The notes: generated by a model from the letters alone, not told the origin. Counted from the stretch's first letter, positions 1-13,043 are shown. The stretch: 64,000 bases of DNA from Calamus simplicifolius (GCA_900491605.1 UESW01004559.1:633782-697781), one strand, 5' to 3'. Program-made: numbers and translations.

Positions 1-681
1 GGAATCGGAAACTAAGCCCATAGGGCTCTATGGGCAGGGACCCACCATGTGATCCACTAACAAAAGATAATTACACGCGAACAGGAAAGGGCGCATAGAG
101 CCTAGTCCTATAGGTTTGGGATGACTCCTTAAATGAGAGATGGCATAAGAATTTTTTCGATATTGTCAGCTAATACTTGCAATTATTACGTGTTCCACAT
201 CTAGAAGATGCAAATTAAGCAAGAAGTTATAAAACGAAGTCATTGATTGAATTCATTTTGAGATAATGTAGGTTGGGACGCGCCGTATCGTGCCACCCCG
301 CTAGCATGGCTCATTTTTTTAAAAAAATATCTTTTCATATCAGCACAATAAATCAAGCAATTTTATTTGATTTTTAAATTAATTTTATAAAATTAATTTA
401 AGTATATTTATCTTTATTTATGGTTGAGGCGCAGGTAGTTTATCATCGTGGCTATATTGTTTCACTGCCATATTGTTTGTTTGTTTTTTTTTTTTTTGTA
501 ATTACTTCTTTAATCTTTTATCTGAAGATTATCATTTGAAAGCCTTGGACAACCATGCCTGACAGGCCAGTCTACCATATTATTTTTTTATTTTTATTAT
601 CATTAATTTTTTAAAATTAATTTTATAAAAAAATAATTTAAATTAAATATGCATTTTTTTGAACTTGCTGTTGGCATAACC
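1..681. other. AT-rich intergenic flank
   Basis: No gene is visible. The stretch is AT-rich with a T-run near 487-498 and a short GC-richer island around 268-305. Its last five bases, TAACC at 677-681, are the left copy of the target duplication of the Copia element that follows. Confidence 0.6.
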
Positions 682-1223
682 TGTTAGATTAGCCCTTTAA
701 TGCAAGATTGTTATAAAGGCGAAGAGACGCTCTTTTCTCGATTTAGCCTAGTATGCGAAAGGTAAAGGGCCAGATTTAGCCTAGTATGCGAAAGGTGAAA
801 GGCGTAGAAGATGAAGGGCTACCAATCGGATGTTAATGGTCCGAAAGTTTAAGCCATTAACATCAAGCCATGATATTAAAAGAAATTAAAGTCATTAATT
901 GGTGTTTGATGAAAATACCAATTGAATGTTATATATATATAAATAATTGTCATCTCTCTGCCTGAAGAAGTTAGAAAGAATCCATCGTTATCTGCTATGA
1001 AAGGAATGAGGTTAAGGGAAAGAAACTAGTTATTTTGTAGAAGAGGCTGTCAAAATCTGAAGAGGTTATCAAAATCAACCAGATTCAAGTCTCAAGTCTA
1101 CATATTATCATGATGAACTCCGCATCAGGTAAATACTATTATGATGAATTCCACATCAAGTAAGTATGTTTTATAAATTTTATATGTAACAAATTATTTA
1201 TTGAAGATCCTATATAGCTAACA
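682..1223 (+). repeat. Copia 5' LTR
   Basis: It is 542 bp, begins TGTTAG and ends AACA. It contains a short internal duplication of the motif GATTTAGCCTAGTATGCG (around 739-800). The downstream neighbour is the primer-binding site at 1226-1237. Confidence 0.92.
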
Positions 1224-1225
1224 AG

Positions 1226-1237
1226 TGGTATCAGAGC
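1226..1237 (+). promoter_or_regulatory. Primer-binding site (tRNA-iMet type)
   Basis: TGGTATCAGAGC lies two bases after the 5' LTR. This is the usual plant Copia complement to the 3' end of initiator methionine tRNA, where minus-strand cDNA synthesis is primed. Confidence 0.85.
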
Positions 1238-1611
1238 CAAGGTTCTAAAATAAATAATTTATTCGTATATTATGATTGATTAATTTTCATCAGAATGAAT
1301 TGATGATGAATATTTAATCTTTTAAGTTATAATTAGTTGTATTATTAGCCATTAATCTATTCCATGAAGAGGTTCATCGCCAGGAGAACCTCGGCTGATC
1401 ATGTTATGAATTAATGGCATGCATCGATAAGATCATTGTGTTATATTGTATGTGTGGCAAAAACTGATATTTATAGATTGAAGCAAATTGATAATCTATG
1501 ATGATTGATGTCGGCTAATGCATGCAGCAATGTTAATTATATTTGTCATTATCAAAATTGAATGTTAGATTTTTAATAATACTAGTATTATTGTTTAGAT
1601 ATATGACATTA

Positions 1612-1975
1612 AGATAAATTAGTTAGTTAGTCACCAAAGTGGCCAAACTAATTTATATTCAGTCATATAGTTTATGAGATTTTTAATAGTATTATTGTTT
1701 AATTATATGACATTAAGATAAATTAGTTAGTTAGTCACCAAAGTGGCCAAACTAATTTATATTCAGTCATATAATTTATAAAATTTTGATATTAGTATTA
1801 TTGTATAATTATATGACATCAAGATTAAATTAGTTAGTTAGTCACCAAAGTGGCCAAACTAATTTATATTCAGTCATATAATTTATAAAAATTTTAATAA
1901 TATGACATCAAGATTAAATTAGTTAGTTAGTCACCAAAGTGGCCAAACTAATTTATATTCAGTCATATAATTTAT
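1612..1975 (+). repeat. Four-copy tandem repeat in the Copia leader
   Basis: A block reading AAATTAGTTAGTTAGTCACC, then AAAGTGGCCAAACTAATTTA and an AT-rich tail ending TCAGTCATAT, occurs four times, starting near 1616, 1722, 1834 and 1917. The conserved core is about 55 bp and the AT-rich spacers vary, giving a period of about 85-115 bp. It lies between primer site and gag, where such leader repeats are common. Confidence 0.85.
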
Positions 1976-2269
1976 GAAATTTTATAGAATGCTGTTAAAG
2001 ATTTGTTGGTTGTTAGAAATTAAGAATTCGCCCAAAGGTGGATTAATATTCTATAACTAACAAACCTAAAGAAGAAAATCTAATATTATCTTATCAAATT
2101 TATATGGATATCCAAAGATATATATATATATATATGATAAGATTTATTAATTTCTTTAAAGTTTAAATAGCATTCTAATTGCGATATATATATATTGTTG
2201 TATTTACCCAAAGAAAATCTACAATATATTTTGTATTTAATTATCTGAATTTGAGCATTTATGTTTTTG

Positions 2270-2942
2270 CAGCTATTTCTCTACATTCACATACTTCTGC
2301 TGTTACTATCATTAATGGCTTAAATTTCTCTGAATGGCGTGAGTAAGTCAATTTCCATTTAGGTGTCTTGGATCTTGATTTGGCACTATTAGAAGAAAAG
2401 CCTATGAGCAATGAGGCAGAGAAGTTAAAACATAAAGCATGGGACAATCTAATAGATTATGTCTAAGTTTCATGCGAATGACAATTGCTAACAACATTAA
2501 GTCTACTCTTCCAGAAAGTGTAGCAGCTAAGGAATATCTTAAGCTTGTGGAAGAGCGCTTTCATTCCGCTGATAAGTCACTTGCAGGGACACTGATGGCT
2601 GAACTCATGACTATGAAATATGATGGGTCGCAAAGTATGCAGCAACATGTCCGTGATATGACTAATATTGCAGCAAGACTTAAGACCCTAGGAATGGTTG
2701 TGGATGACTCCTTTTTAGTACAATTCATTATGAACTCATTATCTCAAGTGTATAGGCATTTTCAAATTAACTATAACACTATTAAAGATAAATGGGATGT
2801 TAATGAATTGGCCAGTAAGCTTACTCAAGAGGAAAGAAGATTGAAAGCACAAGGGGATCATTCAATAAACCTAGTGGATCAGGGAGCTGGTAAAGTTATC
2901 AAACCAAAATCCAAGAAATTTAAGAAGAAAGCACCCACTTAA
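2270..2942 (+). pseudogene. Copia gag (nucleocapsid-precursor) remnant
   Basis: The region reads as a Copia gag of the UBN2 type: a start-proximal segment with NGLNFSEWRE-like and GVLDLDLALLEEKP residues, then an open stretch from 2439 containing the conserved AANNIK/SVAAKEYLKLVEERF and FLVQFIMNSL segments. A one-base shift near 2447 separates the two parts, and a TAA at 2941 closes the second before the zinc knuckle. Gag would package the element RNA in cytoplasmic particles. It is non-functional here. No reliable start codon can be chosen because the upstream frame is damaged. Confidence 0.8.
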
Positions 2943-2975
2943 GTATCACAGGTTGCTGATAATGATAAGAAGGAA

Positions 2976-3395
2976 ATGAAGAAAAATAAATGTCACTTTT
3001 GTAAGAAAGAAGGACATTATCAGAAAGACTGTCTGAAACGGAAAGCTTGGTTCGAAAAGAAAGGTATCTTTCATTATGCTTCTCCAATTTATGAATCAAA
3101 CTTATCTGAAGTTCCTTCTAACACTTGGTGGTTGGATTCTGGTGCCACTACTCATGCTTCCAATGTAATGCAAAAATTCCTTACAATCCAGAGCATAAAC
3201 CCAAATGAGAACTTCTTGTTCATGGGGAACCGACAGAAGGCCCCAATTGAAGGCATAGTGACTTATCGTCTTACTTTAGATACTAGGCATCACCTGAATC
3301 TACTACAAACTCTCTATGTTCCTTCACTTTCCAGAAATTTAGTTTCTATTTCGAAACTTGATGTTAATGGGTTTAGTTTTAAGATTGGAAAATGA
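2976..3395 (+). pseudogene. Copia zinc knuckle and aspartic protease remnant
   Basis: A CCHC zinc knuckle (C-x2-C-x4-H-x4-C, residues about 6-19 of this open segment) is followed by the protease active site DSGATTH (Asp at about residue 54) and a downstream LYVPSLSRNLVSISKL segment typical of Copia protease. The knuckle binds RNA; the protease cleaves the polyprotein. The frame stops at 3393, and the sequence after it continues in the pre-integrase region, so this is part of one broken gag-pol reading frame. Confidence 0.85.
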
Positions 3396-4562
3396 TGTTT
3401 CAGTTTATTTAATAAAGATGGTTCCTTTATTGGTTCTGGAATTCTTATAGATGAATTATATAGATTGAAACTTGATGATAAATTTTCTGCATCCCAGATG
3501 TGTGTCCATCAAAATATTGGAATTAAGCGTAGTATGGCAAATGATAACTCTGCTTTCTTGTGGCATAAACATTTGGGCCATATATCCAAAGAACGACTAC
3601 AAAGATAAGTAAAGAATGAGATTTTACCAAATCTAGATTTTACTGATCTTGATTTATGTGTGGATTGCATTAAGGGAAAGCAAACCAAACATAACAAGAA
3701 AGGAGCTATAAGAAGTACTTAGCTTCTTGAAATTATACACACTGATGTATGTGGAACTTTTGACACTCCATCCTTTGGTGGAGAAAAGTTTTTTATCATC
3801 TTTATAGATGATTTTTCTCGTTATGGATATGTCTATTTGCTTACAGAGAAATCTCCAGCTGTAAATGCTCTTGAGGTATTTACTAAAGAGGTTGAAAGAC
3901 AACTAGACAAAAAAATAAAAATAATAAGATCTGATAGAGGTGGTGAGTATTATGGAAAGTACAATGAATCAGGGCAAAATTCAGATCTATTTGCAAATTT
4001 TCTCGAAAGACATGGCATATGTGCACAGTATACTATGCCAGGTACACCTCAACAAAATAGTGTGGCAGAAAGGCAAAATAGAACATTAATGAATATGGTT
4101 AGGAGTATGATAAGTAATTCCTCATTACCAAAATATTTATGGACGTATGCTCTTAAGACTGCAGTATATTTACTGAATAGGATTCCTACTAAGGCAGTTT
4201 CTAAAACTCCTTTTGAGTTATGGACTGGAAGGAAACCTAGCTTAAGATACCTGCATGTTTGGCGTTATCCAGTAAAAGCACGAGTGTATAATCCACATGA
4301 AAAAAAATTAGATTCTCGAACTGTCAGTGGTTACTTTATAGGTTACCCAGAGATATCCAAAGGGTACAGGTTTTATTGTCCAAACCATAGTTCTAGAATT
4401 ATTGAGACAGGCAATACCAAATTTATTAAGAATGGTGAAGTTAGTGGGAGTGCTGACAAACAGATTATGGATATCAATGAAGTAAGGGTTAATGTTTTAT
4501 TATCCATAAATGTTTCTAAATCTACAATCATTCCATACATTGTTCCAGAATTACAAAAATAA
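3396..4562 (+). pseudogene. Copia integrase remnant
   Basis: The H-H-C-C zinc module (HLGHISKERL, then CVDCIKGKQ, near 3565-3690) is followed by a DD35E core: HTDVCGTFD near 3739, SDRGGEYYG near 3930, and [11 protein letters not shown] near 4060. A later [10 protein letters not shown] block is the typical Copia integrase tail. In-frame stops at about 3608 (TAA) and 3720 (TAG) break the module, and the long open segment begins only at 3837. The protein would insert cDNA into chromosomes; this copy cannot. Confidence 0.87.
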
Positions 4563-4699
4563 GACAACAATGAACAATGTTTGAATGAAGAAGTACCCCA
4601 TGAAGAGCCTAACCTATCAATAGCTGACAAAATTGAACCATGTGGAATAGCTTTAAGTAAACCTGTAAGGATACAAAAAATTAGCTATTTCATATGATT

Positions 4700-5399
4700 A
4701 TTTGGTTTATTTGCAATAGTCAGATTTTGATTATGGCATTTATGAAGATCCTGTTTCATTTTTACAAGCCATTAACAGTGATAAGTCTGATAAATGGATT
4801 GATGCTATGAAAGATGAATTAAAATCAATAGCTGAAAATAATGTCTGGGATCTTGTCGAATTGCCAGAAGGTTCTAAATAAGTTGGATGTAAATGGGTTT
4901 TTAAAACCGAACGTGACTTGAATGGAACGTTTTAAAGCTAGACTTGTTGCCAAGGGTTATACTCAAAAGGATGGCATTGATTATAAAGAGACATTTTCAC
5001 CAGTTTCAAAGAAATATTCATTAAGAATCATTATGGCTTTGGTAGCTCAATATGATTTAGAGTTACATCAAACGTATATGAAAACAGTCTTTCTTAATGG
5101 GGATATAGAGGAAGAAATTTATATGGATCAACCTAAAGGTTTTTCCATAGAAGGAAAGGATCATATGGTGTGTAAACTTAAGAAATCAATATATGGACTT
5201 AAACAAGCTTCCAGACAATGGTATATCAAGTTCAATGATACTATTACATCTTTTGGTTTTTATGAAATATCGTTGATCGATGCATTTACCGAAAGATTTG
5301 TGGAAGTAAGTTTATATTTTTGGTTCTATATGTTGATGATATTTTGCTTGCTGCTAATGATTAGGTATCTTGTATGAGACTAAAAATTTTCTCTCTAAG
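4700..5399 (+). pseudogene. Copia reverse transcriptase, N-terminal part
   Basis: Conserved Copia RT blocks are visible: KARLVAKGYTQKDGIDY, ETFSPVSK, FLNGDIEEEIYM, DQPKGF and KSIYGLKQASRQWY, followed in another frame by the YVDDI catalytic box near 5328-5345. Stops and at least one frameshift are present. The domain is cut at 5399 by the insertion of a solo LTR and resumes at 8293 with FEMKDMGEASYVIGI. Confidence 0.88.
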
Positions 5400-8287
5400 T
5401 GTCAGCTCCCCCTCCTCTCTGGGGCCACCGACAGCACACCTGCACACTTGTGGTAATCGGATAGAGTTTTACTAGTCTTTATGTAGCGCTCCATAAAGAG
5501 CTAGAGAACCCCAACTAATTATCATAAGTGGCAGACACACGAAAACACATCCTGTTAAAAACTTTTCATTTTCATCTCAATTATACACAAATCACCCAAT
5601 CAACATTAAGCATCAACCTGCTCAGATAATATTTTTCATGACATTCCTCAGGCAGTTTACAAGATCACATTCACATTCGACATTAAAATCCTAAATGCAC
5701 ACATCATGCTCATAATTTTCTCCAAAACATAAGTCTCGTATTCATATCCAAAAAGGTCTAAAACATCATTACATCCCACTGTACACATACACATATACAA
5801 AATACAATTATCTAACCACACTCTCTCAATATACAAGGCTAGCATTTATACACTCTTGCATCCAAGCAAGCTTCACCAGCTAAAGGTCCTGTCCTGTTTA
5901 TCTTGTGATCCTGGCAGAAATACTCACTGATCTGAAAGAACATTTAAATCATAGAGGGATGAGACCTAAGTCCCAGTGACTGGATAACCATCTAACTATG
6001 GAGAAATAGAGAACCATAACCTCTTAATTTCAATCGTATGCTGAAACTATTTAACTTGTACAACTCAAAGTACATTTTTAACATGATATCAGATAAAATA
6101 AAATGTAGCTTATTCTTCAAATAACATATCAGTACTGGAATACTCTATAATAACTCTTCACTGAAAGATAACTCATTAAAATAAAACTTCATGCATTGCA
6201 ATATGAAGATATGCATTCTTTATCTACAATCCAGACTCCCATCAGGATCTGCTTGCCCACTGGCATCTCAAGTAAGATCTCCCTCTTGGGATAACTATTT
6301 GGCCCATTGGCCCTTTTTATATCACAACATATGCTTTTAGATCTCATGATGCTGGGCTGTGTGTGTAATGCCTCTGAGGTACCACCCTACAGTCGCCCTT
6401 CTGTAGGTGTACTCTCATCGGGTGCGTGACTAGCAACAGGATCCCCGCACAAATAGCACCCCTTACCCGTGCGGTTCACCTGGCAAAGTGCTTTGTTCCT
6501 TAACCCTGGAACCTCGGGTTTTCTCTCTGCCCCCACGGGCTATATATAGTAATCAGCTCCACTGAGCTATGATTCATGCCCCCACGGGCTGCTCACAACC
6601 AGCCCCACTGGTCTGGTTAGGCATGCACTCACCCCTGATTCTGGGGTTCATCGTACGATCTGTTCGCAAGGAGGTGCCGGCTCGATAGTAGTGTGCAATG
6701 CTCATGCTACAGTACAGTCTAAAGGTGATCAGCCCCCTAGCTGCCTGATGCTCAGTATGACTCATACATCATTTGTAAAGCTTTATCATGCAAATATGCC
6801 ATGTATACATTAAAAATTCCCTCCTTGAAACTCATGCTTATGTGTTTATGCTCAAAACTCATTTATCAGATTATCATATACTAGGTTCTCATTTCTCATA
6901 TTTAAAACATACATAATACTCAGCTAAACATAACATACCATAACTAGGTATAAATCTCATTATACTAGCTCAAATTAACCTCTCATTGCTAGATGAGAAA
7001 TCCACTCACCTTAGTAGGTTACTCCTCGACTGGTACAACTGGTACTCAACTCTGGTATTCCGGCTCCCTGGAATAACCCTCTTGACCTACGTCAACATAC
7101 AGATACAATAGCTATTAGGATTACCTCCACACGAGGTTTTCCCATGAACCATGCATGCATACATGATCTATCCTCTAATATCTCATTATTTTCTTCCACC
7201 CTATCTCTACTCAAGATTACTTCTACTATTACCTCAAAATACACTAAATCTAGAAAATCTAAAGTCATACAAGATCTAGGGAAGCTATAGCTTACCTGGA
7301 GTCGAGCACAAACCCCCAAGCTTCCCTTTCCCTTTCTCTTTCTTCCTCCTTTTTCTTCTTCTTCTTCTTCTTTTTTCTCTCTTTTCTCCTCTTCTTTCTT
7401 TCTTTCTTTTCTCTGGCTGAACCCACGTTCCCCTTTTTCTCTAATGACTTGGGGACCAAGTCATAGGAAACTTAAGGGTTAAGGCATGCCAAATCTCCCT
7501 TTTACCCTCACACACTCTTAACACATGCTTTTTTGGAAAACACGTGGCTCACTTATAACCATGCTATTTTGCCCTTATATTTTCTTTCCTAAGTTGCCCT
7601 TAACACAATTTACAATTGACATCGGAGCCTTTTCCCATTTTGCCCCTGATATAGCATTTTTTTAATAGATTTATAGCCCAGATCATCCTTTTTCGCTTAA
7701 ATCTATACTTTTATGTAACATTTCTAAGAAAAGACTTTACCATCTTGAAGAACTCGATTTTAGAAATCCAACGGTTCAAACGGCATCCAAATCGGACTTG
7801 AAACGGATTAAATATGAATTTCTCAAGATTTAACTCCAAAAAACCTGCCGTCGCGGAGTCGGCTCGAACAGATTGCGAGTCGGCTCGAGCAGAAGTAGGG
7901 GTCGACTCCAGAAAAGTAGGGGTCGACTCCTGAAAAGTAGGAGTCGACTCCAGCACTGCAGGGGTCGACTCCTAAGCGTGCCAAAAGTTTAAAACCGTGC
8001 CGGAGTCGACTCCACTCTGATTAGAGTCGACTCCAACCACTAAAAACGTCATTTTAGGAAAAAAACTCAAACTAAACTTGATTTTTCTTGTGATTTAAAC
8101 CCATTAAACTTAAGTCTCTCAATTTCTCAAATCAGACTCATTAACATTTAGAAATATACTTATTTACTCCAAAATTTCTTCTCTTTACATTTATCAAAAG
8201 GCCAACACACCCATATTTCAAGAAAACTTTCTGACTTTCATTTTTAACTGAAAATGTCATAGATTACAAGGTTTTCAGGATGTTACA
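5400..8287 (-). mobile_element. Solo LTR (probable Del/Tekay-like Gypsy) nested in Copia RT
   Basis: The 2888-bp insert reads TGTAACATCC...GGAGCTGACA on the minus strand (TG...CA), and the direct repeat CTAAG flanks it (5395-5399 and 8288-8292). No gag or pol is recognisable and no second LTR copy is present, so it is a solo LTR left by LTR-LTR recombination. The length and TGTAACATCC start recall Del/Tekay chromoviruses; that lineage call is an inference. A pyrimidine-rich tract lies at 7320-7415, and several GTCGACTCC motifs cluster at 7858-8035. Confidence 0.8.
7855..8035. repeat. GTCGACTCC short repeats inside the solo LTR
   Basis: GTCGACTCC or close variants (GTCGGCTCG) recur about every 20-35 bases between 7858 and 8033, interspersed with AAAAGTAGG. 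The cluster is palindrome-rich because GTCGAC is self-complementary. It produces a spurious short minus-strand reading frame. Confidence 0.7.
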
Positions 8288-8292
8288 CTAAG

Positions 8293-9198
8293 AATTTTGA
8301 GATGAAAGATATGGGAGAGGCATCTTATGTGATAGGAATTTCCATATTCAGAAAGAGATCACATGGATTGTTAGGGTTGTCTCAGAAAACTTATATCGAG
8401 AAAATTCTTGAGAAATTGAATATGAACAACTGTTCAGCAGGTTTTGTCCCAATACAAAAAGGGGATAAATTTAGTCTTATGCAATATCCAAAGAATGATG
8501 TTGAACGTAAGCAAATGGAATCTATTCCATAAGCTTCTGTTGTGGGTAGCTTGATGTATTTGCAAACTTGTACAAGACCAGAATCAGCTTCACGGTTGGG
8601 ATGTTGGGCCGCTATCAGAGTAACCCTGGTATTGATCATTGGAAAGCTGTAAAGAAAGTGATGCGATATCTTCAAGGAACTAAGGATTACATGCTCACAT
8701 TTAGAAGATATGATCAGTTAGAAATGATTGGATATTCAGATTCAGATTTTGCTAGTTATGTTGATAGTAGAAAGTCAACTTTTGAATATGTGTTCTTGTT
8801 GGGAGAAGCAATTTCATGGAAAAGTACCAAATAATCTATCATTGCCTCATCCACTATGGAAGCAGAGTTTGTAGCATGTTATGAAGCTACAATTCACGCA
8901 TTATGGCTACGGAACTTTATTTCAGGACTTGGGGTTGTTGACACCATTACCAAGCCGCTGCAAATTTATTGTGATAATTTCGCACCAGTTTTTTTTCTCC
9001 AAGAATGACAAATATTCTAGAGGTACTAAACATATGGAATTAAAGTACTTTACTGTTAAGGAGGAGGTCCAAAAACAAAGAGTGTGCATTGATCATATTA
9101 GAACGGATCTTATGATAGCAGATCCTTTGACTAAAGGTTTACAACCAAAAACAATTAAAGAACATATACATAGAATGAGTCTTGGTTGTATTGAAGAT
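8293..9198 (+). pseudogene. Copia RT C-terminal part and RNase H remnant
   Basis: After the solo LTR the coding remnant resumes with the RT thumb (KDMGEASYVIGI) and KTYIEKILEKLNM, then the RNase H region with YSDSDFASYVDSRKST and a degenerate tail to LGCIED at 9198. Three different frames are used, showing several indels. It lies directly upstream of the purine tract and 3' LTR. Confidence 0.85.
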
Positions 9199-9646
9199 TG
9201 ATTATGATGATGTTATGTATTAAAGATTGATTATGATGATATTATGAATTAAAGATTGATTATGATGATGTTGTGCCACTCTTGAGCTCATTAATATAAT
9301 ATGTTTTTAGTTTTATTTATTATTTCTTGTTCCTTATGCTTGTATACACTTACTGTTTTGAACAAGAAATTTACTTTATCTTTTAGACAATTAAGTGGAC
9401 ATTAAGTTATTTATATATAAATTACGTGACCTAATATGATAAGTTGCTAATACAGTAGTATATGGAAGGGAGTATGCAAATTGGATGTGTATGACCGCCA
9501 TAAATCTTATTATAACTCCTATTATGTAATTTATTATGTTAAAGTCAATCATGATGAACATATGACATTATAAAATTTAATTTTGTGTGCCTAATATTTA
9601 TACTATTAAATATTAATATCATAAACTTCTGATCCAAGTGGGAGAA

Positions 9647-10191
9647 TGTTAGATTAGCCCTTTAATGCAAGATTGTTATAAAGGCGAAGAGTCGCTCTTT
9701 TCTCGATCTAGCCTAGTATGCGAGAGGTGAAGGGCCAGATTTAGCCTAGTATGCGAAAGGTGAAAGGCCACCCATTGTGTAGAAGACGAAGGGCTACATG
9801 TTAATGGTTTGAAAGTTTAAGCCATTAACATTAAGCCGTGGTATTAAAAGAAATTAAAGTCATTAATTGGTGTTTGATGAAAATACCAATTGAATGTTAT
9901 ATATATAAAAAATTAGTCCTCCCTTTGCCTGAAGAAGTTAGAAAGAATCCATCGTTATCTGCTATGAAAGGAATGAGGTTAAGGGAGAGAAACTAGTTAT
10001 TTTGTAGAAGAGGCTGTCAAAATCTGAAGAGGTTATCAAAATCTAACCAGATTCAAGTCTCAAGTCTACATATTATCATGATGAACTCCGCATCAGGTAA
10101 ATACTATTATGATGAATTTCGTATCAGGTAAGTATGCTTTATAAATTTTATATGTAACAAATTATTTATTAAAGATCCTATATAGCTAACA
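9647..10191 (+). repeat. Copia 3' LTR
   Basis: It is 545 bp, starting TGTTAGATTAG and ending CTAACA, and collinear with 682-1223 with scattered substitutions and small indels. The flanking target repeat TAACC follows at 10192-10196. Confidence 0.92.
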
Positions 10192-11681
10192 TAACCTACC
10201 ACTGTTATTTCTCTTGACTAACCTTCAAGACTATGATAGATCGTATTGTCTTCCATCTCTAGTCTTCGACTCTTATATTTGTTTGAAAAGGAGTCTTCGT
10301 CTCATCCTTTGTTTGGCGTAATTCACATCATTCTAGCCTTTAGATATATCAACATTTTCATCATATTTTGATGCTATTATGGATACTCGAGGGGTGAGTA
10401 GCACATGGTCTATAGTGGCAAGTACAGAAAAATTATTTTCATGTGTTCATAGTGTTAAAAGTGGGTCGAGTTGGATTGAACCTCACCCCCGTCTCATCAC
10501 AATTTTTTTTTTTTTAATTCCAAAACTCAAACACGAGCCTAACTTGAGTTCATAACCGAGCTTGACTAAAACGAAGGTCCAGCTTAAGCAACATAAAATC
10601 CATTTTTTTAATTCCAAATCTCAAACTAGAGTTTAGCTTGAATTCAGACCCCAGCTGACTAAAACCCAGGTCCAGCTTGAGCAACATAAAATCCATCAAA
10701 GTAAAATGTTTTCCTAAAGGTGAGGGATTGGAATCGAAGCCATGACATGAGAGTAAAGGCCAAATACTCTAACGAACCCATTATTCATGCATATAATATA
10801 TTTTATATAATTATAAAATATTTTTTTGCCACACCTGGACCTTAAAGATTTCCATCGAGCTGGAGTCCAGAAGGCCATACTTGACCCAAGGTCAATCCCA
10901 ACATAATGCCTCTTGCTGTCCGTTTTATCTGTGGCCGGATTTAAGCTCAACCTGGGCCAACCCTTAGGTGGTCATGGGTAATGGGGTAAGTGTAGGAATG
11001 TAGGAAGCTAAGGGCTGATGCAAACTTTGCGATGATGCGGATGTGGGCATATGTTAGGGGAGGAGGATGGTTTTGGCCCGATAAGGGGAAGAGGAGAAAA
11101 GGGTGCCATCACCACCTCCTAGAGTAATAGAAATCGAGGTTGTCATTGTGAACCCTACTTTTCTTGATCCGGCTCTCAGTCACACCTTGACTGCTTCAAA
11201 TCCTAATTTCTTGGAATTCCTTCGAACCTAACCCAAAATATTCTATCTCAGTTCCCTCTTCTTATCTTAAAATCAATTCAAATATTAGAACAAGACATTG
11301 TCGCTGCCGCTAATGGTGAAGAAATTCAACACCCTCGGGTGATTTTTGCCTTTTTCACTAGTAGTGCTAATGTCACCTATTAGCGCTACCCTTCTAGCTC
11401 GCCTCTTTCTGTTTTTATTGGTGGCCCCTCCAACCTCAGCCTGCCCTTCATTTCCTCTAACATGGGGTCTGCATCTACTTCCTCTTTCTTCTTCGCCCTC
11501 ATCTTTGCATCCAACACTAGAGGACCTCTCTCCATTAGTATTGCCTTCATCAATGATGAGCCCCTCCTAGAGGAGCTCAACATAAACACCTGCTCGATTT
11601 AATTGAAGATCATTCTCATCCTCAACCCTTTCATGTCAACCTCGATTTTCTCATCATCTACTTCGTTCTTGCCATAACCAG
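10192..11681. other. Intergenic region with a short tandem duplication
   Basis: No supported gene. A unit of about 95-105 bp containing TTTTTTTAATTCCAAA and CCAGCTTGAGCAACATAAAA is present twice in tandem (about 10500-10605 and 10606-10700). Short reading frames near 11346-11589 show no recognisable domain. Confidence 0.55.
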
Positions 11682-13043
11682 AGGGATGTTGGAAATTGTA
11701 TCCTAAAGCTAATCGTTTAATAATTATGCTGATATAAGTTACATATAAACTGATATATTAATAAAAGTTATTTGGCAGTTTATTCATTACAAGAACATCT
11801 TCTTAAAACTCCTAATGATAATGAAGCCCTTAGGATCTCTTTTTACGATAAAGGAGGATTTATCTTTGAAGGTCCTTAAAAGTGTTTGCGACCAAATGAT
11901 ATATTACGATAGAGCTATATAGTACTATCAATTATAGAACGTTGTATATCATATTTATTTATTGTTCTTTAGCCAATAAGTGTAGAGATACTGGTATGAC
12001 ATATGGGTGAAAGTGTAGGAATATATTTCATCGAACGTGACTCATTTTTGAATACTCTGCTATCAAGAGTTGATCCAAGAAGATATGGATATAAGATTCT
12101 TAAGACCTGAAGATCACAACTGGTGACTTGCAAGCTACTCACTGTACTTATGTGCCAGACCATCTAGATTTTTAATCAAGCTACGGAAGGTTATTGAGTG
12201 CAGTCAAGTACTTATAGTAGTCAGTTATGGATCAAGATAGAATTTGATCTATCCTGTTAAAAGAAGAAATGCTTATATTTTAACTTAGCAAGACCTTGGT
12301 CAAGGTACTTCATATGAAGGTTACATGATCACTAAAGTTGAAATCACCTTATGGATTTGCTGTTTAGAGTTGACAGACTCTTAAGCCACCCTTAGTAATT
12401 GTGGTCAAAAGAATGAATTATATGGTAACCACTTCTTAGGATTCTTGAAGTTTGCTCGACAACTCTTCGATCTATCCGGACGTTGGGTTCCATTGCTAGA
12501 TGGGCACATCGATTAGTATAGAAAATTGTTTCTATGCTACCGGCTTAGATTCAAACCTAAAGAGTCACATGCATTGAAGTTTTTTAGGATGATCTATTTA
12601 CTGATCAATGATTAAGAATCATATCAAATTTAATTAATCAATTTGATTGAATGAATTATCTCAATTGGGTTAAGTACAAGTGAATAAGATTCAATTAGAT
12701 TTAAGTCTATTAGAAGGATTAATCAATTTCAAATATTAATTTGAAATTAGATTTGATTTGGATTTAAATAGATTTAGGACTAGCTAAATTTGATTTGTGC
12801 TAGGACCTGATCTATGTGGATTTAATTCAATAAATTCAAATCAGCTTAAACCAAAATCTAAACTCAAATACCATGTGTGAAAAAGGTTTTCTTGTATGCG
12901 GATCTCACATGATGAGATAACTAAAACTCTTCTCATGAAAAATTAAATTCTCATGCAGAATTTAATGTATAACTTTTAGTCTTCTCCAAATAGTTCTCAA
13001 GTTTAAAAAAGATAATAAACTTTGCTAATTCCTAGAAGATTCT

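Larger units (their letters stand above)
682..10191 (+). mobile_element. Degenerate Ty1/Copia LTR retrotransposon, interrupted by a solo LTR
   Basis: Two LTRs beginning TGTTAGATTAG and ending CTAACA (682-1223 and 9647-10191) enclose gag, protease, integrase, reverse transcriptase and RNase H remnants in the Copia order (integrase before reverse transcriptase). The 5-bp target duplication TAACC is intact (677-681 and 10192-10196). A tRNA-iMet type primer site (TGGTATCAGAGC) follows the 5' LTR and a purine tract (AAGTGGGAGAA) precedes the 3' LTR. Without the 2888-bp insertion and its 5-bp duplication it is about 6.6 kb. Stops and frameshifts in every domain show it is dead. The LTRs differ at several dozen positions by eye, so the insertion is not recent. 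The Copia sub-lineage was not resolved. Confidence 0.93.

Noticed and set aside
1226..1237. tRNA-Met gene
   Set aside because: The match is only the 12-base primer-site complement; no cloverleaf is present. The same holds at 57676 and 63962.
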